A stretch of DNA of 64,000 bases. Source: JBFHFS01 sp041583495 (GTDB lineage Bacteria > Bacteroidota > Bacteroidia > Bacteroidales > Marinilabiliaceae). Of this stretch, positions 25,750 to 36,190 are shown one piece after another; position 1 is the first letter of the stretch; the number at the start of each line of letters is the position of its first letter. The notes under the pieces were generated by a model, which saw nothing but the letters and a program-made list of their open reading frames with translations, searched no databases and was not told the DNA's origin. The translations under genes were made by a program, and so were the position numbers. The stretch covers positions 15,239 to 79,238 of the forward strand of contig JBFHFS010000020.1 of the NCBI GenBank assembly GCA_041583495.1, given 5' to 3'.

Positions 25750-26901
25750 TTAGTTCCCCTTCAGCGAATCTAATTTTGCTTTTACAACATCGTACCGATC
25801 GTTCATCTCGAAGCGATAATACAAACCTTTAAGACTTTCCAGAACCCCGGCATCTTCAGGTTTCAGTTCCAGGGCTCTCTCCATATAAGGCAGTGACTTT
25901 TTGAAAAGAGCATCAGCCTTGGCTTTTTCTTTCTCGAACTCTTTGAAATCTGTTTTATCATTGGCATGGTTCATCTGCTCAACGCCCTGGTTAAAAAAGA
26001 TAACTCCCAGGTTGTACAGAGCATCGAAATACTCAGGATTCAAGTCCTTAGCTTTTTCGTAGTCCGTAATAGCCTTATCGAATCTTTTGCTTTGGTCGTT
26101 CAAAACGCCACGAGCATAATAGAAAGTAGCATTTTCAGGATCCTTAACGATGGCTTTGTCCAAATAATCGAGCGCCTTATCGTTTTGTTTCGCGCTGAGG
26201 TAGAAATTAATCAATTGAGTTAAAATACGGTCATCTTCGGGATATTTCTCAAACCCATCTTGCAGGTTTGCAGCCATTTTCAATGAATCGGCGGTGTTAC
26301 TATACACCTGATCGAGCAATAAAACAGCATCTCCCCCTCCGTAACTTAGTTTAATCGTTTGTTTCAAATAATCAGCCGCTCTATCCCATTCCTTGGCATT
26401 ATAAGCAGCCAAAGCGGTATTGTAAATAATGGCAGTATCGGCGCCTTGCGAATCGGCGGCAAACATTTCCAGCCCGTTTACTCCAAGCACTTTTTCGAAG
26501 ATGTCGGCTGCTGTACTGAATTTCTCACTGTTGAAAGCGTCAATTCCGGCATTTGTTAATTCGTTCACGAAAAGAGTCAACGCCATTTTAATCTCCTTCT
26601 CAAACCGGTTTTTATCCAGCTTGTCGAGTTCAATCGCTTTCATGTAATAATCATAACCCTTGATCAACAAGGCAGGATCTTTTTTGGCCTTATATCTGGC
26701 GTTAACCAAATCGGCAGCGACCAGGTAGGTCTTTGGCCAATCCTTGGATTTCTCATGAACAATTGCGTCATTGAGGCGCTTCTCGGCAGATTCCAAATCA
26801 CCATTGGAGATGTATGCCTGTGCTGCGCTCACTTTTCCCTTTTGTGCATATACCATGGTTACCGCAAAAAGAGCAACCATCATAATTGTTAATCGCTTCA
26901 T
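25750..26901 (-). CDS. Exported tetratricopeptide-repeat protein downstream of gyrA
   Basis: 383 residues with signal peptide MKRLTIMMVALFAVTMVYAQ and about eight TPR units over the remainder (for example LDYLDKAIVKDPENATFYYARG and YEKAKDLNPEYFDALYNLG). Probably periplasmic. It follows gyrA by 58 bases on the same strand and shares its terminator. A TPR gene after gyrA recurs in Bacteroidota genomes from memory, but no function has been tied to it. Confidence 0.85.
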   Translation of the reverse strand: MKRLTIMMVALFAVTMVYAQKGKVSAAQAYISNGDLESAEKRLNDAIVHEKSKDWPKTYLVAADLVNARYKAKKDPALLIKGYDYYMKAIELDKLDKNRFEKEIKMALTLFVNELTNAGIDAFNSEKFSTAADIFEKVLGVNGLEMFAADSQGADTAIIYNTALAAYNAKEWDRAADYLKQTIKLSYGGGDAVLLLDQVYSNTADSLKMAANLQDGFEKYPEDDRILTQLINFYLSAKQNDKALDYLDKAIVKDPENATFYYARGVLNDQSKRFDKAITDYEKAKDLNPEYFDALYNLGVIFFNQGVEQMNHANDKTDFKEFEKEKAKADALFKKSLPYMERALELKPEDAGVLESLKGLYYRFEMNDRYDVVKAKLDSLKGN

Positions 26902-26959
26902 ACGTGTCTTTTTTTGAATGAACTAATTATTAATAAAGATACAATAATTATTAAAATTA

Positions 26960-29482
26960 CTAATCGTTTTCACCTTCACCGGCGTCATCCGATTGTTTTT
27001 CAAGAATGCCCGATTCGATAATATCTTCTTCCATTTTGGATTCGGACAATACTTTGGTTACCGATGCGATGGCATCTTGTTTTTTATCCAGGTTAATCAG
27101 ACGAACCCCCATGGTGGCTCTGCCGGTTATCCGAATGTCTTCAACAGCTAATCGAATCACGACCCCTGAGCGATTAATAATCATCAGATCGTTATCGTCT
27201 GTCACATTTTTGATGGATATCAAATCACCTGTCTTATCGGATATGCGCATGGTTTTAACCCCCTTGCCGCCACGATTGGTGATGCGATAATCGTCCAGGC
27301 TGGAACGTTTTCCGTACCCTTTTTCCGAAACCACCAGGATGTCGTCGTTACTATCTTTCACACAAATCATGCCAACGACTTCGTCCGACTGGCTGTCGAG
27401 GGTTACGCCCCTGACGCCCTGGCCTGTACGCCCAATACAACGCACCCGTGATTCGTTAAATCGGATGGCTCTTCCGGCCTTGGTGGCCATCAGTAATTCA
27501 CTTTTGCCATTGGTGAGTCTGGCCTGAATCAGTTCATCTCCCTCCTTTATGGTGATGGCATTAACACCCGACTGGCGGGGACGTGAATAGTCTGCCAGCA
27601 ATGATTTTTTGATCATTCCCAAACGGGTGCCCATCAGGATATAGTGCGAATTAATAAACGCCTCATCGTTAAATTTCTTAACGCGGATAAACGCTTTCAC
27701 CATATCGTCAGGATCGATGTTGAGCAGGTTTTGAATGGCCCTGCCCTTGGTATTTTTAGCTCCTTCAGGGATTTCGTATACCTTCAGCCAAAAACAGCGC
27801 CCTTTCTTGGTAAAAAAGAGCATGGTGTTGTGCATCGAAGCCGGATAAATATGCTCGATGAAGTCTTCATCGCGGGTGGTACTTCCCTTGGAACCAACGC
27901 CACCCCGGTGCTGCGTTCTAAATTCGGCCAGGGGTGTACGTTTCATATATCCCAGGTGGGAGATGGTAATAATCATTTCATCGTCCGCATAAAAATCTTC
28001 GGGATTAAACTCTTCCGAGGAGTAAACAATCTCGGTACGGCGGGGATCATCGTACTTGCTCTTGATCTCCAACATCTCATTTTTGATAATCTCCATACGC
28101 AAATGCAAATTCGCGAGAATATCCTTGAATCTTTCAATCTCCAGCTTGAGGCTGTCGTATTCATCCCTGAGTTTGTCCTGCTCCAGACCGGTAAGTTGTC
28201 GCAAACGCATATCTACGATGGCACGCGACTGAATGTCGGAAAGAGCAAAGCGTTCAATCAGTTTTTCACGGGCTTCATCGGGACTTTGCGCTGCCCGGAT
28301 GATTCGAATCACCTCGTCGATGTTGTCGCTGGCAATGATGAGACCTTCAAGGATATGGGCCCGTTTCTCTGCCTGGTCGAGTTCAAACTGAGTTCTGCGG
28401 GTCACCACATCGTGCCGGTGCTCAACAAAATAATGAACAAGGTCTTTGATGTTGAGCATCTGAGGCCGCCCCTTAACCAGAGCGATGCTGTTCACCCCAA
28501 AGGAGGACTGCAGGGCTGTATTTTTGAAGAGATGGTTCAGCACCACATTGGCGATGGTATCCCTTTTAAGATCTATAACGATGCGCATTCCATCGCGATC
28601 GGATTCATCGTTCACATTGGAAATACCCTCAATTTTTTTCTCATTCACCAGATCGGCGATCTTGATGATCAGGTCGGCTTTATTAACCAGGTAGGGAATT
28701 TCGGTAATCACGATCCGGTCCCTCCCCCTGCTGTCGGTTTCTATTTCGGTACGGGCCCGCACCACCACACGGCCTCGGCCGGTTTCGTAGGCCTCTTTTA
28801 CTCCTTTGTACCCATAGATGATTCCACCGGTTGGGAAATCGGGTGCCTTAATAATTCTAATGAGTTCTTCTATCTCCACCTCCGGGTTGTCGATATATGC
28901 CACGATGGCATCTACGGCATTGCCCATATTGTGAGGGGGCATGTTGGTGGCCATTCCCACCGCAATACCTGAAGTTCCATTTACCAGAAGTGCCGGGATG
29001 CGTGTGGGTAGCACCGAGGGTTCTTTCAGAGAGTCGTCGAAGTTGAGCTGAAAATCGACCGTATTCTTGTCGAGGTCTCTCAGCATCTCCTCCGAATGAC
29101 GGTTCATTCTTGCCTCTGTATACCTCATGGCAGCAGGGCTGTCGCCATCGACCGATCCAAAGTTACCCTGGCCATCGACCAGCATATACCGCATCGACCA
29201 GGGCTGGGCCATACGCACCATGGCATGATAAACCGACGAGTCGCCGTGGGGATGGTACTTTCCCAGTACCTCTCCGACGATTCTCGCAGATTTTTTATAG
29301 GGCTTATTTGAGGCCATCCCTAAATCATACATTCCGTAAAGTACCCGCCGGTGAACCGGTTTTAAGCCATCACGAACATCGGGTAAAGCACGAGAGACGA
29401 TAACAGACATCGAATAATCGATGTAAGCCGTCTTCATCTCTTCTTCAATGTTAATCTTTATTATTCTTTCTCCATCAGTCAT
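26960..29482 (-). CDS. gyrA: DNA gyrase subunit A
   Basis: Breakage-reunion subunit of DNA gyrase, 840 residues. The catalytic tyrosine is Tyr121 in AAMRYTEAR; the quinolone region reads [15 protein letters not shown], with Ser82 equal to E. coli Ser83 and His86 at the place of Asp87. The C-terminal DNA-wrapping beta-pinwheel is present with a GyrA-box-like NRGGKGVK. The tail is acidic ([13 protein letters not shown]). Co-transcribed with the TPR gene downstream and divergent from clpC. Confidence 0.97.
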   Translation of the reverse strand: MTDGERIIKINIEEEMKTAYIDYSMSVIVSRALPDVRDGLKPVHRRVLYGMYDLGMASNKPYKKSARIVGEVLGKYHPHGDSSVYHAMVRMAQPWSMRYMLVDGQGNFGSVDGDSPAAMRYTEARMNRHSEEMLRDLDKNTVDFQLNFDDSLKEPSVLPTRIPALLVNGTSGIAVGMATNMPPHNMGNAVDAIVAYIDNPEVEIEELIRIIKAPDFPTGGIIYGYKGVKEAYETGRGRVVVRARTEIETDSRGRDRIVITEIPYLVNKADLIIKIADLVNEKKIEGISNVNDESDRDGMRIVIDLKRDTIANVVLNHLFKNTALQSSFGVNSIALVKGRPQMLNIKDLVHYFVEHRHDVVTRRTQFELDQAEKRAHILEGLIIASDNIDEVIRIIRAAQSPDEAREKLIERFALSDIQSRAIVDMRLRQLTGLEQDKLRDEYDSLKLEIERFKDILANLHLRMEIIKNEMLEIKSKYDDPRRTEIVYSSEEFNPEDFYADDEMIITISHLGYMKRTPLAEFRTQHRGGVGSKGSTTRDEDFIEHIYPASMHNTMLFFTKKGRCFWLKVYEIPEGAKNTKGRAIQNLLNIDPDDMVKAFIRVKKFNDEAFINSHYILMGTRLGMIKKSLLADYSRPRQSGVNAITIKEGDELIQARLTNGKSELLMATKAGRAIRFNESRVRCIGRTGQGVRGVTLDSQSDEVVGMICVKDSNDDILVVSEKGYGKRSSLDDYRITNRGGKGVKTMRISDKTGDLISIKNVTDDNDLMIINRSGVVIRLAVEDIRITGRATMGVRLINLDKKQDAIASVTKVLSESKMEEDIIESGILEKQSDDAGEGEND

Positions 29483-29755
29483 TTAAAACCTATTTTATAT
29501 GAGCCTGAGCATAAAAAAAAAGCCTGCCCTTAAGCCTGCTTTTGCAGACCCCTAAATTAATCATTTCTGGCAGAATGAAGAAATCAAAAAGACTGTTTTT
29601 ATTAACATTGTCGTCATTTACGGGATTTATTTAATTTTATGCTAATTTTGAACAAAACCCTGTTATATTGTCAGGCAGAAAAGTATTGCATGGTTTTTGT
29701 CTTTTTGCAAGAGGACATATATGTATTGTACAAAAATAGCACGGAAAGGATTATT

Positions 29756-32332
29756 ATGGATTTAAATTTTTCATCCAAAATACGCGATGTTTTATCGGTT
29801 AGTAAGCAGGAAGCCATGCGCCTGGGCAATCAGTTCATAGCCCCGGAGCATCTCATGCTTGGAATTTTTAGCAACTCGGAAAACGGAGCCTCCAGAATGC
29901 TCACCCACCTGAATGTAGATTTTGAGCAGGTAAAAGATGCCCTGGAGGAAAAGATAAAGGGGGACACTCCTGTGAACAAAAGTGATCGTTTGCCCCTTTT
30001 AAAATCAACAGAACAAATTTTAAAGCTGGTGCATTTGGAGGCCAGGGCCATGAAGAGTAAAAAAGTTACCACCCTTCATCTGTTGTTGGCTCTCCTGAAG
30101 GACGGCACCAGCACTATTCCCGAAATTATGGAAGAGTACAATGTAAAATACGATCAGCTGCGAGCCATGCTGGGGCATTCAAACCCTGCTGCCAAGGCCG
30201 ACATGCCCGACGACGACGATGCCGACAGCCCATTCTCTTCGGGCGGAAGCGGTGGCCAGGAAGGCCCCAGTGCGGCCAGTGGCAAACCCGGATCTGACAC
30301 ACCGGTTCTCGACAACTTCGGGATCGACATTACCCGGGCAGCCGAAGAAGGTCGCCTTGACCCCATCGTTGGGCGGGAAAGAGAGATTGAGCGACTGGCT
30401 CAGATTTTAAGCCGGCGCAAAAAGAACAATCCCATCCTGATAGGTGAACCCGGTGTGGGTAAATCGGCCATCGCCGAAGGACTGGCTCTGCGTATCATAG
30501 ATAAAAAGGTGTCGCGGGTACTCTTTAATAAAAGGGTTGTCACTCTTGATCTGGCCTCTATCGTGGCAGGGACCAAGTACCGGGGGCAGTTTGAGGAACG
30601 CATGAAAGCCATCCTCAACGAATTGTCGAAAAACCCCAACATCATTCTCTTTATCGACGAGATCCACACCATTGTGGGCGCCGGAGGCGCTACCGGCTCA
30701 CTCGACGCCGCCAACATGCTTAAACCGGCTCTGGCCCGCGGAGAGATCCAGTGCATCGGAGCCACTACCCTTGATGAATATCGTCAGCACATCGAAAAGG
30801 ATGGCGCCCTGGAACGTCGGTTTCAGAAGGTGATGATTGAACCCACCTCTATTGAAGAAACGGTAGAGATACTCAACAACATCAAGGAAAAATACGAAGA
30901 TCACCACAACGTTTTTTATACGCCTGAGGCTATTGATGCCTGTGTTAAACTTACCGAAAGGTACATCACCGATCGTCATTTGCCCGACAAGGCTATTGAT
31001 GCATTGGATGAGGCCGGCTCAAGGGTACACATTTCCAACATTGTGGTTCCTGAAACCATCCTGGAGCTGGAAAAAAATATTGAAGAAATCAAAGAGAGTA
31101 AAATAAAAGCCGTTAAGACCCAGAACTTTGAGCTGGCGGCCAGCTTTCGCGATAAGGAAAAGAAATTGCTGGATGAGCTGGAACAGTCCAAATTGCGTTG
31201 GGAGGAGGAGTTACAAAAACACCGTGAGGCAGTAGATGCCGAACGGGTGGCCGAAGTGGTGGCTATGATGACCGGGATTCCTACCCAGCGGATCGCACAG
31301 GCCGAAGGCTTTCGGTTGCTTCAAATGGGTGAAGAACTCAAAGGGAAAGTGGTTGGCCAGGAGGAAGCCATCGTTAAGATTGTAAAAGCCATTCAGAGAA
31401 ACCGGGCGGGGCTTAAAGATCCCAACCGTCCCATCGGTTCATTTGTGTTTTTGGGGCCCACAGGTGTGGGAAAAACCCATCTTGCCAAGGTGCTGGCCCA
31501 ATACCTGTTCGACACCCCCAATGCGCTTATCCGCATTGACATGAGCGAATACATGGAAAAATTCTCTGTGTCGCGTCTGGTGGGTGCCCCTCCGGGATAC
31601 ATTGGCTATGAAGAGGGCGGCCAGCTAACCGAAAAGGTAAGACGCCGGCCCTATGCAGTGGTGCTCCTCGATGAGATTGAGAAAGCCCACCCCGACGTGT
31701 TTAACCTCCTGCTGCAGGTGCTCGACGAAGGACGCCTGACCGATAGTCTGGGACGAAGGGTGGACTTCAAGAACACCATCGTCATCATGACTTCCAATAT
31801 TGGAACCCGTGAGCTAAAGGACTTTGGTCGTGGCATTGGCTTCTCGGCTGGGGCCCGCAAAACCGGAGACGACGACAGCTATGCCAGAGGCGTAATAGAA
31901 AAAGCCCTTAAAAAGGCCTTCGCGCCTGAGTTTTTGAACCGGATTGATGACGTGGTTATCTTTAACAGCCTCTACAAGGAAGATATTCGTAAGGTGATTG
32001 AAATTGAGCTGGCAGGACTTTATCAGCGTGTTGAGGCTTTAGGTTACCAGCTAAAACTTACCGAAGAGGCCAAAGACTTTATTGCCTCCAAGGGCTACGA
32101 TGTGCAATATGGCGCACGTCCTTTGAAACGTGCCCTGCAAAAATATCTGGAAGATGAAATGGCTGAAGTCATCATTCAGGCCTCGGTTAGCGAAGGCGAC
32201 ATCATTGAAGTCGACTACGACAAAGAAAACGATAAAGTCTCTTCCAAGATTATTAAAACGGATAAAAAGCCTGAGAAACAGGAAGATTCACCCTCCTCTA
32301 CTCATCCAACAACCGAAGAGACAAATAATTAA
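29756..32332 (+). CDS. clpC: ATP-dependent Clp protease ATP-binding subunit ClpC
   Basis: Hsp100 unfoldase that feeds substrates to ClpP. I start at the ATG giving MDLNFSSKIRDVLS (858 residues): it has an AAAGGA ribosome site five bases upstream and fits the family start, whereas the longer frame adds 39 unrelated residues. N-terminal Clp repeats 1-150, acidic Gly/Ser linker, first AAA domain with GEPGVGKS, a short middle domain with a UVR motif (NFELAASFRDKEKKL), second AAA domain with GPTGVGKT and the sensor ALKKAFAPEFLNRID, which marks ClpC rather than ClpB. The Lys/Pro-rich tail is lineage specific. Cytoplasmic protein quality control. Confidence 0.95.
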   Translation: MDLNFSSKIRDVLSVSKQEAMRLGNQFIAPEHLMLGIFSNSENGASRMLTHLNVDFEQVKDALEEKIKGDTPVNKSDRLPLLKSTEQILKLVHLEARAMKSKKVTTLHLLLALLKDGTSTIPEIMEEYNVKYDQLRAMLGHSNPAAKADMPDDDDADSPFSSGGSGGQEGPSAASGKPGSDTPVLDNFGIDITRAAEEGRLDPIVGREREIERLAQILSRRKKNNPILIGEPGVGKSAIAEGLALRIIDKKVSRVLFNKRVVTLDLASIVAGTKYRGQFEERMKAILNELSKNPNIILFIDEIHTIVGAGGATGSLDAANMLKPALARGEIQCIGATTLDEYRQHIEKDGALERRFQKVMIEPTSIEETVEILNNIKEKYEDHHNVFYTPEAIDACVKLTERYITDRHLPDKAIDALDEAGSRVHISNIVVPETILELEKNIEEIKESKIKAVKTQNFELAASFRDKEKKLLDELEQSKLRWEEELQKHREAVDAERVAEVVAMMTGIPTQRIAQAEGFRLLQMGEELKGKVVGQEEAIVKIVKAIQRNRAGLKDPNRPIGSFVFLGPTGVGKTHLAKVLAQYLFDTPNALIRIDMSEYMEKFSVSRLVGAPPGYIGYEEGGQLTEKVRRRPYAVVLLDEIEKAHPDVFNLLLQVLDEGRLTDSLGRRVDFKNTIVIMTSNIGTRELKDFGRGIGFSAGARKTGDDDSYARGVIEKALKKAFAPEFLNRIDDVVIFNSLYKEDIRKVIEIELAGLYQRVEALGYQLKLTEEAKDFIASKGYDVQYGARPLKRALQKYLEDEMAEVIIQASVSEGDIIEVDYDKENDKVSSKIIKTDKKPEKQEDSPSSTHPTTEETNN

Positions 32333-32351
32333 CACCAATCCCCCCCTGGGG

Positions 32352-32403
32352 GGATACAAAAAAAGACCCGTTCCAAATTTGGAACGGGTCTTTTTTTGTA
32401 TCC
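32352..32403. terminator. Perfect 52-bp palindromic bidirectional terminator
   Basis: Arms of 26 bases match without error around centre AAA/TTT; the stem core GACCCGTTCCAAA is flanked by A7 and T7, so it ends both clpC (plus) and the TPR gene (minus). A second small palindrome, CCCCCCTGGGGGG, lies just before it. Confidence 0.93.
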
Positions 32404-32430
32404 TAAAGGATCAAATGAACTCAAAATAAA

Positions 32431-33087
32431 TTACTTGCCACCGGCCAAACGTTTGTTGATCTCACCCAATGAAGCCTTTGCATTGGCATTAGCGGCATCA
32501 TAGATCAGCGCTTTCTCGAACCAGGGTTTAGCTTCTGCAAAAGCCTCGTTGGCTTTGGCTTTAATCTCATCGTATTGTGAGGGGTCGGCATTGGCAGCGG
32601 AAGCTAAAATTTGTGAGGCACGATTATAAGGCTCAGCACCTTGTTTGAGATAATGTGTCACAAGCATTTTTTTCATATGGCCCAGGTACTTGCTTGTTTT
32701 ATACTTCTCGGTAGCTTTGATAAGGAATTCGGCCATTTCATCATCTTTATCCAATTTGTTTAAAGACTGGGCAATATAGTAGGATGAAATATCAGCCTTA
32801 AAACCCATATCAATGGCTTTTTGGTAATACTTAATAGCCTGGTCGTAATTTTCGATACGGCGTGCACAGGTTGCGGTGTTGTACACCAACGACTCCTCCA
32901 GGGGAGTATCATCGCCCCAATTGCTAATGGCACTGTCGTACAATTCAAACGCCTTTTTGTAATCCTTGTTTCTCAAGGCCTCGTTTCCCTCGTTTTTAAG
33001 TTCTGCAGCAGATTTTTCCTGAGCAAAAATGGTTCCTGCAAAAAGAAAAAACAAAATAGTAACTGTTGATAAATACTTAAAATTCAT
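32431..33087 (-). CDS. Exported tetratricopeptide-repeat protein
   Basis: 218 residues, signal peptide 1-22 (cut near IFAQ), then three to four TPR-like units (ALRNKDYKKAFELYDSAISN, AIKYYQKAIDMGFKADISSY) and a helical tail. Periplasmic or lipid-free secreted scaffold of unknown role. It stands alone, convergent with clpC across the perfect palindrome terminator. Confidence 0.82.
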   Translation of the reverse strand: MNFKYLSTVTILFFLFAGTIFAQEKSAAELKNEGNEALRNKDYKKAFELYDSAISNWGDDTPLEESLVYNTATCARRIENYDQAIKYYQKAIDMGFKADISSYYIAQSLNKLDKDDEMAEFLIKATEKYKTSKYLGHMKKMLVTHYLKQGAEPYNRASQILASAANADPSQYDEIKAKANEAFAEAKPWFEKALIYDAANANAKASLGEINKRLAGGK

Positions 33088-33215
33088 ATTTCCAATAAAT
33101 TAAACGGTTGTTTATTAATGTTTCAATTTTCTAACCCGTGTAAAAATAGCTCTTTTTAGATGAAGAAAAAATAATTAATGGCCAAACCTTCAATATTCCT
33201 CCTTAAAATTAAATT

Positions 33216-34520
33216 TTAGGTTAGATTCAATAAATAGTCTTTCAACAATTTATATTCACTAGCCATCGTTATACAATTTTTATCAGTTACAAAATTCGCG
33301 CCATATTTTTCTCTAAGGTTTTTTCCCACCTCCGGCATCACGGTATCAATCACTTCCACAAACTTGCGGGGATGTGCCGTGGCCACAAAAAATCCGCTTT
33401 CCTCTCTTTCCAGGGATTGTTTCAGTGATGTATAGGCTATGGCCGAGTGTGGATCGAGCAAATAGTTCAGACGTTGATGTACGCTTTGAATGGTGTCACG
33501 GATTTCACCATCGGAGACCGGGCAGGCCGACAGCAATTTCTTAAGCTTAGCCACATCCTTCTCAAAAAGGGCGTAAAGCCGGCTGAAGTTACTGGGATCG
33601 CCCACATCCATGGCATTAGCCAAAGTAGCAATGGTTGGCTTAGGCTGGTACTCACCAGAGGTTAAGAACCGGGGAACCACATCGTTTACGTTGGTTGCTG
33701 CCAGAAAGCGGCGAACCGGCAAACCCATCTTAAAAGCCATCACAGCTGCCGTGAGGTTGCCAAAGTTTCCGCTGGGCACGCAAATAACCGGCGCCTGGCC
33801 ATGGTTAAGACTCATCATACGGGCCACCCCTTCGAAATAATACACCATCTGAGGTAACAGTCGGCCCATGTTAATGGAGTTGGCCGAAGAGATCGTCACT
33901 TGTTGACGAAGGGCTACGTCATTAAATGCTTGCTTGGCCATTCGCTGGCAATCATCAAACGAGCCCTCAACGGCAATGGCCCTAATGTTTTCGCCGGGTC
34001 CAGCGATCTGATACTGCTGGTAAGGGCTGATTTTCCCCCTGGGATACAACACCACCACCTCAATGCCCGGCACCTTATGAAAACCATTGGCTACAGCCCC
34101 TCCAGTGTCCCCCGAAGTGGCCGTAAGTACCACCAGCTTTTGGGCAGTGGCTGGCCGGAAATAACTCATCAACCGGGAGAGAAAGCGGGCTCCTACATCT
34201 TTAAAGGCCTGGGTAGGACCATGAAACAACTCCAACACGGCGATATTCTCTTCCAGAGGCCTTAAAGGAATGGGAAAAGAAAACGTTTGCTCCACCATCT
34301 CCTTCAACGCAGAGTCGTCCATATCGGACTGAAGGTAAGGTTTTAACACCTCGAAAGCTATCTCGGAAAGGCTCATATGGGGCATGGCCTCAATAAAATC
34401 TTTGGCGAGTGCGGGCACAACCTCCGGCATATACAGACTCCCATCGTTGGCAAGCCCTTTAAATATGGCTTCAGAAAGGCTTACCAGCTCTGTTCTGTCA
34501 CCTAAATTCAGATACTTCAT
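33216..34520 (-). CDS. thrC: Threonine synthase
   Basis: PLP enzyme that turns O-phosphohomoserine into threonine. Start set at MKYLNLGDRT, which is the normal family N-terminus; the frame extends 39 residues further upstream without family features. PLP lysine is Lys107 in GPTQAFKDVG; TATSGDTGGAVA binds the cofactor phosphate. 434 residues fits the E. coli-type family. Preceded by apgM with an 85-base gap on the same strand. Confidence 0.95.
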   Translation of the reverse strand: MKYLNLGDRTELVSLSEAIFKGLANDGSLYMPEVVPALAKDFIEAMPHMSLSEIAFEVLKPYLQSDMDDSALKEMVEQTFSFPIPLRPLEENIAVLELFHGPTQAFKDVGARFLSRLMSYFRPATAQKLVVLTATSGDTGGAVANGFHKVPGIEVVVLYPRGKISPYQQYQIAGPGENIRAIAVEGSFDDCQRMAKQAFNDVALRQQVTISSANSINMGRLLPQMVYYFEGVARMMSLNHGQAPVICVPSGNFGNLTAAVMAFKMGLPVRRFLAATNVNDVVPRFLTSGEYQPKPTIATLANAMDVGDPSNFSRLYALFEKDVAKLKKLLSACPVSDGEIRDTIQSVHQRLNYLLDPHSAIAYTSLKQSLEREESGFFVATAHPRKFVEVIDTVMPEVGKNLREKYGANFVTDKNCITMASEYKLLKDYLLNLT

Positions 34521-34605
34521 GGTAAAGATTTTATCTATTAAGACCGGGCATACTGCCCGGCATGTACCTTGTTTAAAAATCCAATCTAGTTTTCGTGCCA
34601 ACAGG

Positions 34606-35796
34606 TCAGGAAAACAAGAGCTGCAACAATTCACCATTGTGCAGAAGCCCCATCTTACCCTGTTTCACCGAAAACTCATCAAACACACTTACCTTGTCGG
34701 GGGCCAATCCGGGTTTTATCAGCAGAAAAGGCACCGGGTCGGAAGTATGTGTCCGCAGGGAACAGGGCGTGGGATGATCGGGCAGCAGGGCCAGTGCAAA
34801 GGGCTCTTGTAAGGTTTGAAGGCCTTCCCAAAGGGGTTTAAGCAGACGCTTGTCAAAATCCTCTACCACACGTTTCTTAAGTTCATAATCGCCTTCATGG
34901 CCGGCTTCGTCGGCTGCTTCCACATGCAAAAACACAAAGTCGTGGCTCTTCAACGCCTCCAGTGCTGCGGCTGCCTTTCCCTCATAGTTGGTATCGAACA
35001 AACCGGTGGCACCTTCCACATGAATGTTGGTGAGGCTTGCCATTCGCCCAATTCCATGCAGCAAGTCAACGGCTGAGATGACGGCTCCCCGCTCAATACC
35101 CCACCGTTCTTTAAACGAGGGAAACATCACCGACCGACCGGGCGACCAGGGCCAGATGCCATTGGCTGGTGGCAATCCCTTCTCACGGCGAAGTTGATTG
35201 ACCGGATGTTGATCCAGAAGTTTTCCAGCCTTCTCCATCAAAGCCCTGAGGTGTTGAGCTGTTTCAGTTCCCACCGGTAGTATTTCCGAAAGAGGGGTCC
35301 CCGGATGATCGTGAGGCGGGAAACAGCGCACCTTTTCATCCCCCTCCTCCAACATCATCAGGTTGCGGTAACTGACCCCCTGGCTAAAACGCACCGGCCC
35401 ATGACTCAACTCCTTATTTAAGAAGTTTATAAGAATGCCCGCCTCCTCGTTGGAGATATGTCCTGCCGAGTGATTCATCAGGCGCCCCTCCTCCACCGTC
35501 ACCAGATTACATCTAAAAACCAGCTCGTTACTTTTTACGGCAATGTCAAGTGCAGCAGCCTCAAGAACCCCACGACCCGAAAAATAAAGAGACGGATCGT
35601 ATCCCAAAATATTCATATTGGCAATTTCACTACCCGGGTGAAAGCCTTGGGGAATGGTGCTGAGTTCACCGGTGACAGCCAGACTGCACAACTGATCGAG
35701 AACGGGCTTATGAGCCACCATAAACGGTGTCTTGTTTGCCCACTGGGCAATGGGCAGATCGGCCATGCCATCGGCAAGTACCACAATATACTTCAT
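34606..35796 (-). CDS. apgM: ApgM-family phosphoglycerate mutase-like protein, possible homoserine kinase
   Basis: Alkaline-phosphatase-fold metalloenzyme, 396 residues. Metal ligands in LADGMAD (residues 7-13), the phosphorylated-serine region HPGSEIANMNILGYDP (Ser56), and C-terminal HVEAADEAGHEGD and LLPDHPTP fit cofactor-independent phosphoglycerate mutases of the archaeal type. It lies directly upstream of thrC in the same transcript and no thrB (GHMP kinase) is present. In Bacteroides, ApgM relatives next to thr genes have been linked by genetics to the homoserine kinase step; I recall this but could not check it. I therefore favour homoserine kinase over glycolytic function. Confidence 0.85.
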   Translation of the reverse strand: MKYIVVLADGMADLPIAQWANKTPFMVAHKPVLDQLCSLAVTGELSTIPQGFHPGSEIANMNILGYDPSLYFSGRGVLEAAALDIAVKSNELVFRCNLVTVEEGRLMNHSAGHISNEEAGILINFLNKELSHGPVRFSQGVSYRNLMMLEEGDEKVRCFPPHDHPGTPLSEILPVGTETAQHLRALMEKAGKLLDQHPVNQLRREKGLPPANGIWPWSPGRSVMFPSFKERWGIERGAVISAVDLLHGIGRMASLTNIHVEGATGLFDTNYEGKAAAALEALKSHDFVFLHVEAADEAGHEGDYELKKRVVEDFDKRLLKPLWEGLQTLQEPFALALLPDHPTPCSLRTHTSDPVPFLLIKPGLAPDKVSVFDEFSVKQGKMGLLHNGELLQLLFS

Positions 35797-36190
35797 CTGT
35801 TTAAATTTTACTTTCCGTTGCCACTAACCTGTCCCGCACACTTGCGGGAGAACTCACAAATACATTTTAATCGACCACCAGTGTGCAACTCTTTAATCAA
35901 AATTCACACGCTCGTTTCATGAAATAATTTTAATAAAGTGTTAAAAAAAAGAACACCTTATAAAGACAGGGAGAGATATTAATTAACAATAACCCCCAAA
36001 GGGGTTCTGCCGTTGTTAATTAGAAGATGCGTTCTACACGCTGTTTGAAGAAATGGCATGAGTTCACTGTATCAGTTCAGAAGCAAAAGTAACGATCTTA
36101 TTTCAAAAGCAAAAATAATTACCCTGTTTTTCATGACAAATGACAGGTTTTTTAAAATACCCATAAGAGTTGGGCACAAAAGAGCCCTTA
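35797..36190. other. Intergenic region between apgM and the polysaccharide locus, with nested hairpins
   Basis: No gene is seen. A stem CCCGCA/TGCGGG (35833-35848) lies in the apgM leader. At 35981-36021 there is a nested hairpin: outer AATTAACAA/TTGTTAATT, inner AACCCC/GGGGTT. A weak stem CCTGT/ACAGG at 36123-36147, read on the minus strand and followed by T-rich sequence, may end the polysaccharide transcript. Confidence 0.45.

Noticed and set aside
27644..28972. Long open frame (442 codons) opposite gyrA
   Set aside because: It lies entirely antisense to a certain gene, has no family features and is an effect of codon bias; the same holds for the 324-codon frame opposite the E1 gene at 15578-16552 and the 208-codon frame opposite mnmE.
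29200..29260. Quinolone-resistance mutation in GyrA (His86 at the Asp87 position)
   Set aside because: This position varies naturally in Bacteroidota GyrA, and the key serine (Ser82) is intact; no resistance claim can be made.
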